This document shows, one piece after another, positions 1 to 8,965 of a stretch of 64,000 nucleotides of DNA. Position numbers and translations under genes: made by a program. The notes under the pieces are model-generated. The model saw only the letters and a program-made list of their open reading frames with translations, was not told where the DNA came from and ran no database searches. Origin of the DNA: Serratia liquefaciens (GTDB taxonomy: Bacteria > Pseudomonadota > Gammaproteobacteria > Enterobacterales > Enterobacteriaceae); the NCBI RefSeq assembly GCF_027594825.1, contig NZ_CP088930.1, positions 1,550,001-1,614,000 on the forward strand. The letters run 5' to 3'. Positions within the stretch are counted from its first letter, which is position 1. Each line of letters begins with the position of its first letter.

Positions 1-265
1 GCGCATCGATGCGGTAGCCTATCCGTTGCTGTACATCCATACCCAGCGCCAGTGCAGGCGCGGAAGCGGCGATCGTCAGCGGTTTCGCCTGCCCCATCGC
101 CGCCGGTTTAAACAGCGGCAGCACCGCAAACAGCAGGTAAACGAAGATCAGCATCAGCGTCATCAACACCAGCAGCCCGCTGACGGTAACCGCCGCCTGA
201 ACGCTACGGTCGATGCGCGCGCGCAGGCGATCCCGGGGATGTTGGTTTACCGTAGTTTGTGCCAT
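1..265 (-). CDS. PstC-like phosphate ABC transporter permease, N-terminal part
   Basis: The gene runs off the left edge, so only about the first 88 residues are visible, beginning MAQTTVNQHPRDRLRAR. A basic cytoplasmic start is followed by one strong membrane segment (about residues 28-52, LLVLMTLMLIFVYLLFAVLPLF) and then a periplasmic-looking stretch. That N-terminus resembles the large PstC-family permeases found next to ppk in Yersinia, Serratia and Vibrio, which help import inorganic phosphate. The ATG at 265 sits about 50 bp from a Pho box reading the same way, which supports a phosphate role. The gene diverges from ppk, pairing phosphate uptake with polyphosphate storage. The family assignment rests on a short fragment plus context. 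Confidence 0.65.
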   Translation of the reverse strand, partial: MAQTTVNQHPRDRLRARIDRSVQAAVTVSGLLVLMTLMLIFVYLLFAVLPLFKPAAMGQAKPLTIAASAPALALGMDVQQRIGYRIDA

Positions 266-661
266 GTCTCTCGCTGTCGCTGATGTAAGCAGGCTTGCGC
301 CATAGAATAACCGGGCATCTTATGTCAGTTTTGTGACGTTTGCATGACAAAGTTGCCTACCACTCATATCGAATTTAACGCTACTTATCAGCATTATTAA
401 CCCTATATATTGCTGAAAAATGATGGCAAAGCCGATCATCTGTAGAGATATTTGGCATTATTGTCTTCATTTTATAGCGCTCCGACATAACCCACGACCC
501 GGACGCCGCAGAGAATATTTTTACGCCTTAAAATGCCTCGCCCCAAGGTAATGGATATGTTGGACTTTCCTGTCAATCTCTCGCAATAATGATGAAGGAC
601 ACTAGAGCGGCATCCGGGCGCTGCGTCCCGGATCCTTTTCTAAAATTGAACTGGAGTGGCA
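266..661. other. Divergent intergenic region between permease and ppk
   Basis: No convincing coding sequence lies here; the small plus-strand frame at 26-283 is a shadow of the permease. The region holds the Pho box at 318-350 and AT-rich promoter-like DNA around 380-480. Close to ppk there is a perfect 7-bp inverted repeat (612-618 with 627-633, ATCCGGG/CCCGGAT, 8-nt loop) followed by CCTTTTC, a possible leader hairpin or weak attenuator about 30 nt before the ppk start. Confidence 0.5.
318..350 (-). promoter_or_regulatory. Pho box with three 11-bp direct repeats
   Basis: Read on the minus strand from 350, three successive 11-mers begin TTGTCAT, ACGTCAC and CTGACAT, each followed by four mostly A bases. 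PhoB boxes are built from 11-bp units of CTGTCAT plus an A/T-rich tetramer, so this looks like a box of one and a half or two sites. It lies about 53 bp upstream of the permease start. PhoB control is inferred from the match, not demonstrated. Confidence 0.65.
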
Positions 662-2725
662 ATGGGTCAGGAAAAGCTCTACATCGAAAAAGAACTAAGC
701 TGGTTATCCTTTAATGAACGCGTGTTGCAGGAAGCCGCAGATAAGAGCAATCCCCTGATTGAGCGCATGCGTTTTCTGGGCATTTACTCCAATAACCTTG
801 ACGAGTTCTATAAGGTCCGCTTTGCCGATCTCAAACGACGCATTCTGATCAGCGAAGAACAGGGCTCTGGCGGGGCTTCACGCCATCTGCTGAAAAAGAT
901 CCAGGCCAAGGTATTAAAAACCGATCAAGAATTCGACAGCCTGTATAACGATTTGCTGCTGGAAATGGCACGCAACCAGATCTTCCTGATCAACGAACGT
1001 CAGGTGTCGGAAAACCAGCAAATCTGGCTGCGGCAATACTTCAAGCAGCATCTGCGCCAGCACATCACGCCGATCCTGATCAACAATGAAACCAACCTGG
1101 TGCAGTTCCTGAAAGACGATTACACCTATCTGGCGGTGGAGATTATCCGCGGTACGCGTATCGATTACGCGCTGCTGGAGATCCCGTCCGACAAGGTGCC
1201 GCGCTTCGTCAACCTGCCGCCAGAAGCCCCTCGCCGCCGCAAGCCGATGATCCTGCTGGATAACATTCTTCGCTACTGCCTGGACGATATCTTCAAGGGC
1301 TTTTTCGATTACGACGCGCTCAACGCCTATTCGATGAAAATGACCCGCGATGCGGAATACGATCTGGTTACCGAGATGGAATCCAGCCTGCTGGAGCTGA
1401 TGTCTTCCAGCCTGAAGCAGCGCCTGACCGCCGAGCCGGTACGCTTTGTTTATCAGCGCGACATGCCCAATGAAATGGTGGAACTGCTGCGCGGCAAGCT
1501 CGGTATTTCCAACTATGATTCGGTCATTGCCGGCGGCCGTTACCATAACTTCAAAGACTTTATCGGCTTCCCGAACGTCGGCAAGGCCAACCTGGTCAAC
1601 AAACCGCTGCCGCGCCTGCGCCATACCTGGTTCGAAAAATTCCGCAACGGCTTTGACGCCATTCGCGAGCACGACGTGCTGCTTTACTACCCGTACCACA
1701 CCTTTGAACACGTGCTGGAGCTGGTACGCCAGGCGTCGTTCGACCCCAGCGTGCTGGCGATCAAAATCAACATTTACCGCGTGGCAAAAGACTCACGCAT
1801 TATCGAGTCGATGATCCACGCCGCCCATAACGGCAAAAAAGTCACGGTGGTGGTAGAGCTGCAGGCGCGCTTTGATGAAGAGGCCAACATCCACTGGGCC
1901 AAGCGCCTGACGGAAGCCGGGGTGCACGTGATTTTCTCCGCGCCTGGCTTGAAAATTCACGCCAAACTGTTCCTGATCTCACGCCGTGAAGGCGACGAGA
2001 TTGTGCGCTATGCTCATATCGGCACCGGTAACTTTAACGAGAAAACCGCGCGCATTTACACCGACTATTCATTGCTGACCGCCGATTCGCGCATCACCAA
2101 CGAAGTGCGCCGGGTGTTCAACTTTATCGAAAATCCGTACCGGCCGGTCACCTTCGACAACCTGATGGTGTCGCCGCAGAACTCGCGCCTGAAGCTGTAT
2201 GAGTTGATCGACAACGAAATTGCCAACGCCGAAGCCGGGCTTCCGGCCGGCATTATGCTGAAAATCAACAATCTGGTGGATAAAGGGCTGGTAGATCGGT
2301 TATATACCGCCTCCGGCGCCGGCGTAAAAATCCGCCTGTTGGTGCGCGGGATGTGTTCTTTGATTCCCAACCTGCCGGGGATCAGTGACAATATTCAGAT
2401 AATCAGCATCGTCGACCGCTATCTGGAACACGATCGGGTTTACGTTTTCGAAAACAAAGGTGACAAACTGGTTTATCTGTCCTCTGCCGACTGGATGACC
2501 CGTAACATAGATTACCGCATCGAAGTCGCGGTCTCGCTGCTGGATCCAACGCTGAAACAACGGGTTCTGGATATTCTGGAAATCCTGTTCAGCGACACGG
2601 TCAAAGCGCGTTACCTCGATAAAGAACTGAGCAACCAGTACGTGCCGCGCGGCAACCGCCGCAAAGTCCGTTCTCAGGTTGCCATTTACGAGTATTTAAA
2701 AGCTCTGGAACAACCAGGACAGTAG
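662..2725 (+). CDS. ppk: polyphosphate kinase 1
   Basis: Makes inorganic polyphosphate reversibly from ATP as a membrane-associated enzyme. The 687-residue protein matches the known E. coli Ppk (688 residues) throughout, from [19 protein letters not shown] to the basic C-terminus. The two histidines of the phospholipase-D-like active site are present: the autophosphorylated one in KIHAKLF (His433 here) and the second in YLEHDRV (His590). I chose ATG 662 over the in-frame GTG 656 because it gives the conserved MGQEK start and has GGAG five bases upstream. ppx follows 10 bp downstream, so the two are almost certainly co-transcribed and set polyphosphate turnover together. Confidence 0.97.
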   Translation: MGQEKLYIEKELSWLSFNERVLQEAADKSNPLIERMRFLGIYSNNLDEFYKVRFADLKRRILISEEQGSGGASRHLLKKIQAKVLKTDQEFDSLYNDLLLEMARNQIFLINERQVSENQQIWLRQYFKQHLRQHITPILINNETNLVQFLKDDYTYLAVEIIRGTRIDYALLEIPSDKVPRFVNLPPEAPRRRKPMILLDNILRYCLDDIFKGFFDYDALNAYSMKMTRDAEYDLVTEMESSLLELMSSSLKQRLTAEPVRFVYQRDMPNEMVELLRGKLGISNYDSVIAGGRYHNFKDFIGFPNVGKANLVNKPLPRLRHTWFEKFRNGFDAIREHDVLLYYPYHTFEHVLELVRQASFDPSVLAIKINIYRVAKDSRIIESMIHAAHNGKKVTVVVELQARFDEEANIHWAKRLTEAGVHVIFSAPGLKIHAKLFLISRREGDEIVRYAHIGTGNFNEKTARIYTDYSLLTADSRITNEVRRVFNFIENPYRPVTFDNLMVSPQNSRLKLYELIDNEIANAEAGLPAGIMLKINNLVDKGLVDRLYTASGAGVKIRLLVRGMCSLIPNLPGISDNIQIISIVDRYLEHDRVYVFENKGDKLVYLSSADWMTRNIDYRIEVAVSLLDPTLKQRVLDILEILFSDTVKARYLDKELSNQYVPRGNRRKVRSQVAIYEYLKALEQPGQ

Positions 2726-2735
2726 GCCAGCAACT

Positions 2736-4286
2736 ATGCCGCTAAAAAGCACTGCAACGAACAAACCGCAGGAAATCGCTGCCATCGACCTCGGGTCGAA
2801 CAGCTTCCACATGGTGATTGCCCGCGTCGTCAATGGCGCCTTACAGGTATTGGGGCGTTTAAAACAGCGGGTCCACCTCGCCGATGGATTGGACAGCAAC
2901 AATGTGCTCAGTGAAGAGGCAATAGAACGCGGCCTGGCTTGCCTGGCGCTGTTTGCCGAACGGCTGCAAGGTTTCCCGGCGGATAACGTCACCATCGTCG
3001 GTACCCATACCTTGCGCCAGGCGGTGAACGCTGAAGTGTTCCTCAAGCGTGCCGCCAAAGTGATCCCCTACCCGATCGAAATCATCGCCGGGCAGGAAGA
3101 AGCGCGTCTGATCTTTATGGGCGTGGAACATACCCAACCGGAAAAAGGCCGCAAGCTGGTGATCGACATCGGCGGCGGTTCAACCGAACTGGTGATCGGC
3201 GAAGATTTTGAACCCCTGCTGGCGGAAAGCCGCCGCATGGGCTGCGTCAGCTTCGCCCAACAGTTCTTCCCGGGCGGGGAAATCAGCAAAAACAACTTCA
3301 AACGCGCACGTCTGGCGGCAGCACAGAAGCTGGAAACGCTGGCCTGGCAGTACCGTATTCAGGGCTGGCAATATGCTCTGGGCGCGTCGGGCACCATCAA
3401 GGCCGCGCACGAAGTGCTGGTGGCGATGGGCGAAAAGGACGGTCTGATCACCCTCGAGCGGCTGGAAATGATGGCGGAGCAGGTGCTGCAGTTTAAAAAC
3501 TTCAGCGCAATGAGCCTGCCGGGGCTGTCGGAAGACCGCCAGTCGGTGTTTGTGCCGGGTTTAGCCATCCTGTGCGGCGTGTTCGATGCGTTGGCGATCC
3601 GCGATCTGCGCCTTTCCGACGGTGCACTGCGCGAAGGCGTGTTGTACGAGATGGAGGGCCGTTTCCGTCATCAGGACATTCGCAGCCGCACCGCCAAGAG
3701 CCTGGCCGATCACTACAATATCGACCGCGAGCAGGCAAAACGGGTGCTGGATACCACCGAACTGCTGTATGCGCAATGGATGGCGCAGAACACCAAGCTG
3801 GCGAACCCACAGTTGGAAGCCTTGCTGAAGTGGGCCGCGATGCTGCACGAAGTGGGGCTGAGCATTAACCACAGCGGCATGCATCGCCATTCGGCTTACA
3901 TTCTGCAAAACACCAACCTGCCGGGCTTCAACCAGGAGCAGCAGTTGCTGCTGTCGGCGTTGGTACGCTTCCACCGTAAAGGCATTAAGCTGGAAGAACT
4001 GCCGCGCCTGAACCTGTTCAAGAAAAAGCACTACCTGCCGCTGATCCAACTGTTGCGCCTGAGTACCCTGCTCAACAACCAGCGCCAGTCGACCACCACG
4101 CCGGAAACGCTGCGCCTGAGCACCGACGATAACCACTGGACGCTGCGCTTCCCGGCCGGTTATCTGGCGCAGAACAACCTGGTGCAACTGGATCTCGAAC
4201 GTGAACAGGCCTACTGGAACGACGTCGTGGGTTGGAAACTGATTTGCGAAGAGGAAGGCTCGCAAGACGAGCAGCGCTCTGCCTGA
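2736..4286 (+). CDS. ppx: exopolyphosphatase
   Basis: Releases orthophosphate processively from polyphosphate chains and, in this family, can also hydrolyse pppGpp. The 516-residue product begins with the sugar kinase/Hsp70/actin-fold phosphate-binding loop ([17 protein letters not shown], about residues 14-30) and has the second signature [14 protein letters not shown] near residue 143. An HD-like helical C-terminal domain ([15 protein letters not shown]) follows. Length matches E. coli Ppx (513). It lies 10 bp after ppk and ends at a GC-rich hairpin facing pdeF. Confidence 0.97.
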   Translation: MPLKSTATNKPQEIAAIDLGSNSFHMVIARVVNGALQVLGRLKQRVHLADGLDSNNVLSEEAIERGLACLALFAERLQGFPADNVTIVGTHTLRQAVNAEVFLKRAAKVIPYPIEIIAGQEEARLIFMGVEHTQPEKGRKLVIDIGGGSTELVIGEDFEPLLAESRRMGCVSFAQQFFPGGEISKNNFKRARLAAAQKLETLAWQYRIQGWQYALGASGTIKAAHEVLVAMGEKDGLITLERLEMMAEQVLQFKNFSAMSLPGLSEDRQSVFVPGLAILCGVFDALAIRDLRLSDGALREGVLYEMEGRFRHQDIRSRTAKSLADHYNIDREQAKRVLDTTELLYAQWMAQNTKLANPQLEALLKWAAMLHEVGLSINHSGMHRHSAYILQNTNLPGFNQEQQLLLSALVRFHRKGIKLEELPRLNLFKKKHYLPLIQLLRLSTLLNNQRQSTTTPETLRLSTDDNHWTLRFPAGYLAQNNLVQLDLEREQAYWNDVVGWKLICEEEGSQDEQRSA

Positions 4287-4293
4287 ATCTGTT

Positions 4294-4312
4294 GCCCCCG
4301 TTCTGCGGGGGC
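4294..4312. terminator. Hairpin between convergent ppx and pdeF
   Basis: Perfect 7-bp stem GCCCCCG/CGGGGGC around the loop TTCTG, placed in the 31-bp gap between the converging stops of ppx and pdeF. Neither strand has a real T-run, so this is a probable bidirectional stop or 3'-end stabiliser rather than a textbook terminator. Confidence 0.55.
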
Positions 4313-4317
4313 GACAA

Positions 4318-6570
4318 TTAAGATTGTTTCGATAACAACGCCGTTAACGGCTGCGGTTCGCCAACAAAATACCCCTGCATATAGTCCACGCCCACCCCTT
4401 TCAACGCGACCAACTGCTCCAGGCTTTCCACGTATTCCGCCACAATGGTCAAGCGCTTCATTCGCGCAACTTTACAGATAGACGCGATCACCTGAAAATC
4501 CACCGCGCTGGTCAGCATGTCGCGCACGAAACTGCCGTCGATTTTCAGCATGTCGACCGGCAACATCTTGAGGCGATCGTAACCGGCATACCCGGTGCCA
4601 AAATCATCCAGCGCAATACGGCAGCCCATTTCACGCAGCGCCTGCAGGTTGGCGCCGGCGTAATCCGTATTCTGCAGCAGATGCGACTCGGTCACCTCCA
4701 ACGTCAGTTGATACGGCTCGATACGGTACTGCTGCAACAGGTTGTCTACATCCTGGCTCAGCATCGGTCGGCACAGTGAAGAAGGCGTCAAATTCACCGC
4801 AAAGCGCGCGCTGGGCAGATCGATACGGTGCTGGTCCATAAACTTCAACGTATTACGCAGCACCCACAGATCCAACCGATAAGCCAGACCGAACTCATGC
4901 GCCACCGGCAGAAAATCATTCGGCGATATTATGTTCCCCAGATCATCGCGCATCCGCAGCAGAATTTCATAATACCGGTCACCGCGCAGGCCCTCGATCG
5001 GCTGCGCCATCAGGATAAATCCGTCGTTATCCAACGAACGCTGTACCCCGTGCAGTAACGCCACCTTGCGTTTGACTTCATCCTGGACCGCATTGCCGCT
5101 ATTTTGCACGCTTTCCGGCTTGCCGCTGGTGAGAGAAACCTCCGCCAACGCGCTGAGCTCCCCCAGCAGCAGGTAGAGATGTTCAAAACCGGGCACCACG
5201 CTGCAATAGCCTAACCCCAGCGGGGGATGGAGCGGCAAACCGTTCCATACCAGACGGAATTTCTCCAGAGCGCGGTAAATCTCCTCGACCTTTTTTTCGC
5301 TGTTGCCGCCGTCCACCCGCAGCAACAAATCGTAGCCCGGCAAATGGTAAACGCCCTCTCCCGGGGCCAATACCTGATGCAGCAGCGCCGCCAATTGCTG
5401 TTTGAAACGAATGCGCAACTGCATGCCATAGTTACGACTCAGCAAATCCAGTTCGCTGACGCGCAGAAAACACAGGGTTGAAGGCGGGGACTGAGCCAGA
5501 TCGCGCTTGAGGGCGCGCAGGTTAGGCAGGCCAATCACCGGATCTTGCAGCGAGGCGCTTTGTGCCCTGGCGTGGCTTAACCGCTGGCGAGTATTGAGCG
5601 CCGACATCAGGAAAATACACAGGGTAAACACCACCATCATCGAAGAGATGACCGCCAGGTTATGCAACAGGTTGTCGGGCTGTGAAGCGCCGGGGTAATG
5701 AAAAAACAGCACCAACAGGGTGGCAGACCAGATAAGGCAGTTGAATTGATAGCCAAAACGCATCGCACCGTAGAGCATCACCGGCAACAGTAAGACCAAT
5801 CCGTACCCTCCGAGCAACAGGGGAATGGCTTCTTTGGCGTAATGGGACAGCACCGTTACCATCCCCACCAGCACCAACAGCCACAGCGACAGCTCTTTTT
5901 TATCGACGTTTGGCGCCATTTCACGACCAAAACGGCGCCAGAGCGTCAGGGCGAAACCGGGTTTATTCAAGATGCGCAACATGATGTAGAGCAAGGGCAT
6001 GGCAGAGAGACAGCCCAGCAGCAGCGCCTGAAAATTGACCAACGCCATCAGGTAGCTGTTATCGCCGGGCATCATCCCTAGTTCGTCGGGCAATCGGGCA
6101 AAGGCGACCAGCAGTTTCAAGCCGAAGACAAACAGCAGTGCCGGTAACACCACCAGCCAGATTAGCCGCTCCTTCACCAGCGCCGCGCCCCCCGGCGCCG
6201 CACACCAGCGGCGTTGCGTTTGCCTGCGATACCCCAGCCAACACAGGCTCAGGCAAAACAGGTACAGCAGCGTCACCAGCAAGCCACTTTCCAGGCCCAG
6301 CCGGTGGGCGTAACGCAGCATGATCGCGAGGGCTATGCCCGGCAGAGCCCGCCAGTCATAGACCATCAACAGCGCAATACAGGCGGTGAGCGGCAGATAG
6401 AGCAAATAGACTTTGCCCTCGGGCAGCATGATCCGCGGCGACAGCCACCCCGCGAACGGGATCAATAACAGGCTCCAGAGGAGGGGACATCCCCACCAGC
6501 GCTCGCGTAAATGCTTCCAGAATATTGGCTTGATCATAAAAATAACGAGTCCGTCAGGGCGTAATTCCAT
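4318..6570 (-). CDS. pdeF: cyclic-di-GMP phosphodiesterase, membrane sensor + degenerate GGDEF + EAL
   Basis: Degrades c-di-GMP at the inner membrane, favouring motility over biofilm. The N-terminal ~330 residues are a MASE1-like sensor with about eight to ten hydrophobic helices. A GGDEF-fold domain with a degraded active site follows (LLLRVDGGN where GGDEF would be), then an EAL domain with EVTES, DDFGTGYAGYDRL, KIDGSFV and AEYVE. The EAL signature itself reads EILLR, as I recall for E. coli PdeF (YfgF), which is active. The resemblance to YfgF is clear throughout and the position after ppx is the same. The listed start gives 750 residues; an ATG at 6537 (MIKPIFWKHLRERWW) may be the true start since the first 11 residues look non-conserved. 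Confidence 0.92.
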   Translation of the reverse strand: MELRPDGLVIFMIKPIFWKHLRERWWGCPLLWSLLLIPFAGWLSPRIMLPEGKVYLLYLPLTACIALLMVYDWRALPGIALAIMLRYAHRLGLESGLLVTLLYLFCLSLCWLGYRRQTQRRWCAAPGGAALVKERLIWLVVLPALLFVFGLKLLVAFARLPDELGMMPGDNSYLMALVNFQALLLGCLSAMPLLYIMLRILNKPGFALTLWRRFGREMAPNVDKKELSLWLLVLVGMVTVLSHYAKEAIPLLLGGYGLVLLLPVMLYGAMRFGYQFNCLIWSATLLVLFFHYPGASQPDNLLHNLAVISSMMVVFTLCIFLMSALNTRQRLSHARAQSASLQDPVIGLPNLRALKRDLAQSPPSTLCFLRVSELDLLSRNYGMQLRIRFKQQLAALLHQVLAPGEGVYHLPGYDLLLRVDGGNSEKKVEEIYRALEKFRLVWNGLPLHPPLGLGYCSVVPGFEHLYLLLGELSALAEVSLTSGKPESVQNSGNAVQDEVKRKVALLHGVQRSLDNDGFILMAQPIEGLRGDRYYEILLRMRDDLGNIISPNDFLPVAHEFGLAYRLDLWVLRNTLKFMDQHRIDLPSARFAVNLTPSSLCRPMLSQDVDNLLQQYRIEPYQLTLEVTESHLLQNTDYAGANLQALREMGCRIALDDFGTGYAGYDRLKMLPVDMLKIDGSFVRDMLTSAVDFQVIASICKVARMKRLTIVAEYVESLEQLVALKGVGVDYMQGYFVGEPQPLTALLSKQS

Positions 6571-6990
6571 TCACGCGTTCGGGTAATAAGGCAGGTTCCT
6601 TTTCGTACCTCTATCCATTCATGAGGCAAGCTGAAAGTATCATATGCGACAGGAGAATGGCGGGAATTTTAGGCGCCAGGCAGGGGGGAGGCTTGACTCC
6701 GATCAACCAAAGAGGAAAAGTTGGCTAAAAATGTGTAAGCCTATTTTTTGTCTTTTCTTAAGCTGCTGATCCGACAGATAAAGCCAAACTTAAGCTAAAC
6801 GGCGACGAAATACCGGGTTTGGCTGTCCGGAAATAAATAGACAATATTTGTCATCAATGGCTAGAATTCCGTTTACACTCTATCGGCCTGCATCAGCGTT
6901 CAATATCTCTATAAATTTCAAGTGGCCGCCGCACGGGCTAGCGTGAAAGATGGCGGGCATAACACAGGAAACCGGCATGCCGGGTGATAT
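6571..6990. other. Divergent intergenic region pdeF / yfgG
   Basis: About 420 bp without a credible gene. It holds the promoters of pdeF (leftward) and yfgG (rightward), AT-rich tracts around 6720-6770, and a small perfect palindrome GACAA-TAT-TTGTC at 6840-6852. I see no sRNA-like terminator. Confidence 0.4.
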
Positions 6991-7170
6991 ATGCGTAAAA
7001 AATCCACCGGACAGATGACCAAAATAGTGCTGTTTGTCAGCTTTATCATTTTAGTCGGCCGTCTGCTGTATGCCGCGGTCGTCGCGGTGCCCCACCATCA
7101 GGAAAAAAAACTCGCCCCTCAGCAAAGCACCACTGAGATGAGCGACGAAAACCGGGACATCACCCCCTGA
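6991..7170 (+). CDS. yfgG: small membrane protein YfgG (DUF2633 family)
   Basis: A 59-residue protein: short basic start (MRKKSTGQMTK), one membrane helix (about residues 12-32, IVLFVSFIILVGRLLYAAV), then a hydrophilic tail with paired histidines (PHHQEKK). This pattern, especially MTKIVLFVSF and HHQ-KK, matches E. coli YfgG, and the gene has the same place after pdeF. No biochemical role can be read from the sequence. An in-frame stop just upstream makes ATG 6991 the only reasonable start; GGGTG four bases before it is a weak ribosome-binding site. Confidence 0.8.
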   Translation: MRKKSTGQMTKIVLFVSFIILVGRLLYAAVVAVPHHQEKKLAPQQSTTEMSDENRDITP

Positions 7171-7367
7171 ACCCACGGATTCAAGTTATCCCGCAGGGCT
7201 TGCGAATAGTTAAGCAGCCTGCCGTCGGCCAGTATCTCGGCGCGCCAGACCCCTTACTTATTCCTCAGCAACTGCTCCCATTTCATAAAAATGACGCCTG
7301 CATTCGCTATGCTCTCTCCAGTCCAGAGCAGGTCTGCAAGGATCACTGAGTGCCAGTAAGGAAGACC

Positions 7368-8801
7368 ATGTCAGCTGCAACGCATAACGTTAAAAAAGTC
7401 GCTGAGTATCGCCAGCGCATTCTTTCTCTGCTGTTGAACAACAAAGATCTGGTCGATGGCATTCTCGGCCGACCGGGGGATGAAAACGCCCTCAGCAAAA
7501 GCGAGCTGCTAAACCAGACTGCAGAAATCACCGGCCTGCTGGACGACATGCACGCCGCTGACCTGGCAGACCTGCTGGAAGCGCTGCCCCAGGACGAGCG
7601 CCTGGCACTGTGGCGGCTGGTGGGCAACGCCAAACGCGGTCAAGCGCTGGTGGAAGTCGCCGAACCCGTATGGGACAGCCTGATCGAAGAAATGAGCGAC
7701 AAGGACCTGCTCAAAGCGATCAAGACGCTGGACGTCGATGAGCAGGCCTATTTGGCGCAATACCTGCCGCGTAACCTGATGGGCCGCCTGTTGACTTCGA
7801 TGGAGCCGGAGCAGCGCGCGCAAGTCCGCGAGATGATCCACTACGGCAAGGACACCGTTGGCTGGATGATGGATTTTGAACTGATCACGGTGCGCCCCGA
7901 CGTCACTATCGGTACCGTGCATCGCTTCCTGCGCCTGCGTAAAACCATCCCGGAGGCCACCGACAAACTCTTTGTCACCGATCGTAAAAATACCCTGCTG
8001 GGCGAACTGCCGCTCACCGCCGTGCTGCTCAATGATCCGGAGACCCTGGTCCAGACGGTCATGGACAGCGACCCCACCCGTTTTCAACCGGAAGACAAGG
8101 CCGAAGCGGCAGCCAGCGCATTCGAACGTTATGACCTGATCAGCGCCCCGGTGGTCGACGCCAAAGGCAAGCTGATGGGTCGGTTGACCATCGAGGAAAT
8201 CGTCGACGTGGTCAATGAAGAAAGCGACAGCAACCTGCGCCGCATGGGGGGTTTGAGCCCGGAAGAAGACGTGTTTGCCCCGGTCAGCAAGGCGGTGAAA
8301 ACCCGTTGGGCATGGCTGGCGATCAACCTGTGTACCGCGTTTATCGCCTCGCGCGTCATCGGCCTGTTCGAACACACCATTTCACAACTGGTGGCGCTGG
8401 CGGCATTAATGCCGATCGTGGCGGGGATTGGCGGCAACACCGGCAATCAGACCATCACCATGATCGTGCGTGCGCTGGCACTGCACCAGATTGAGGTCGG
8501 CAACATTTCCCGCCTGATGCTCAGGGAGCTGGGGGTGGCCATCATCAATGGCGTGGTGTGGGGCGGCATCATGGGCATAGTGACCTGGTTGCTGTACGGC
8601 GACTGGGCGATGGGTGGCGTCATGACGCTGGCGATGATCCTCAACCTGCTGGTGGCCGCGCTGATGGGGGTGGTGATCCCGATGACCATGATCAAATTGG
8701 GGCGCGATCCGGCGGTAGGTTCCAGCGTATTGATCACCGCACTGACCGATACCGGCGGCTTCTTTATCTTCCTCGGGTTGGCCACCTTGTTCCTGCTTTA
8801 A
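7368..8801 (+). CDS. mgtE: MgtE-type magnesium transporter/channel
   Basis: Mg2+ (and possibly Co2+) import channel in the inner membrane. Domain order is typical: N-terminal helical superhelix rich in DLADLLEALP-type repeats (residues ~40-130), two CBS domains that sense Mg2+ (~130-260, with SAPVVDAKGKLMGRLT), a plug helix, then five membrane helices including the conserved pore segment PIVAGIGGNTGNQT. The start is ATG 7368, three bases after AAGGAAG, giving 477 residues; a GTG at 7350 is in frame but lacks that spacing. It is transcribed alone and ends at a strong terminator. Confidence 0.95.
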   Translation: MSAATHNVKKVAEYRQRILSLLLNNKDLVDGILGRPGDENALSKSELLNQTAEITGLLDDMHAADLADLLEALPQDERLALWRLVGNAKRGQALVEVAEPVWDSLIEEMSDKDLLKAIKTLDVDEQAYLAQYLPRNLMGRLLTSMEPEQRAQVREMIHYGKDTVGWMMDFELITVRPDVTIGTVHRFLRLRKTIPEATDKLFVTDRKNTLLGELPLTAVLLNDPETLVQTVMDSDPTRFQPEDKAEAAASAFERYDLISAPVVDAKGKLMGRLTIEEIVDVVNEESDSNLRRMGGLSPEEDVFAPVSKAVKTRWAWLAINLCTAFIASRVIGLFEHTISQLVALAALMPIVAGIGGNTGNQTITMIVRALALHQIEVGNISRLMLRELGVAIINGVVWGGIMGIVTWLLYGDWAMGGVMTLAMILNLLVAALMGVVIPMTMIKLGRDPAVGSSVLITALTDTGGFFIFLGLATLFLL

Positions 8802-8810
8802 ATCTCCTGA

Positions 8811-8833
8811 AGGCCGGCCCCGCGCCGGCTTTT
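8811..8833 (+). terminator. Intrinsic terminator after mgtE
   Basis: Stem GCCGGC/GCCGGC (8813-8818 with 8824-8829), loop CCCGC, followed directly by TTTT and preceded by AA. It starts 10 bp after the mgtE stop. Confidence 0.85.
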
Positions 8834-8965
8834 GCGCTTGCTCACTAAAGCTGTCTGATTCAGTGGGTTTTATTGCCACGCTGTACTACCCTTTGCCAAT
8901 AAACTTTCCATCTCATTCGCGTCATGACCTCGTTCAGTGACAGATGCCAGAGTTAAGGGTTGTCT

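Noticed and set aside
26..283. Plus-strand 85-residue basic frame at the left edge
   Set aside because: The minus strand encodes a membrane protein start with a Pho box; the plus frame is Arg/Gln-rich and runs antisense to it.
3561..4265. Minus-strand 234-residue frame opposite ppx
   Set aside because: Antisense shadow of ppx with no start context or similarity to a known family.
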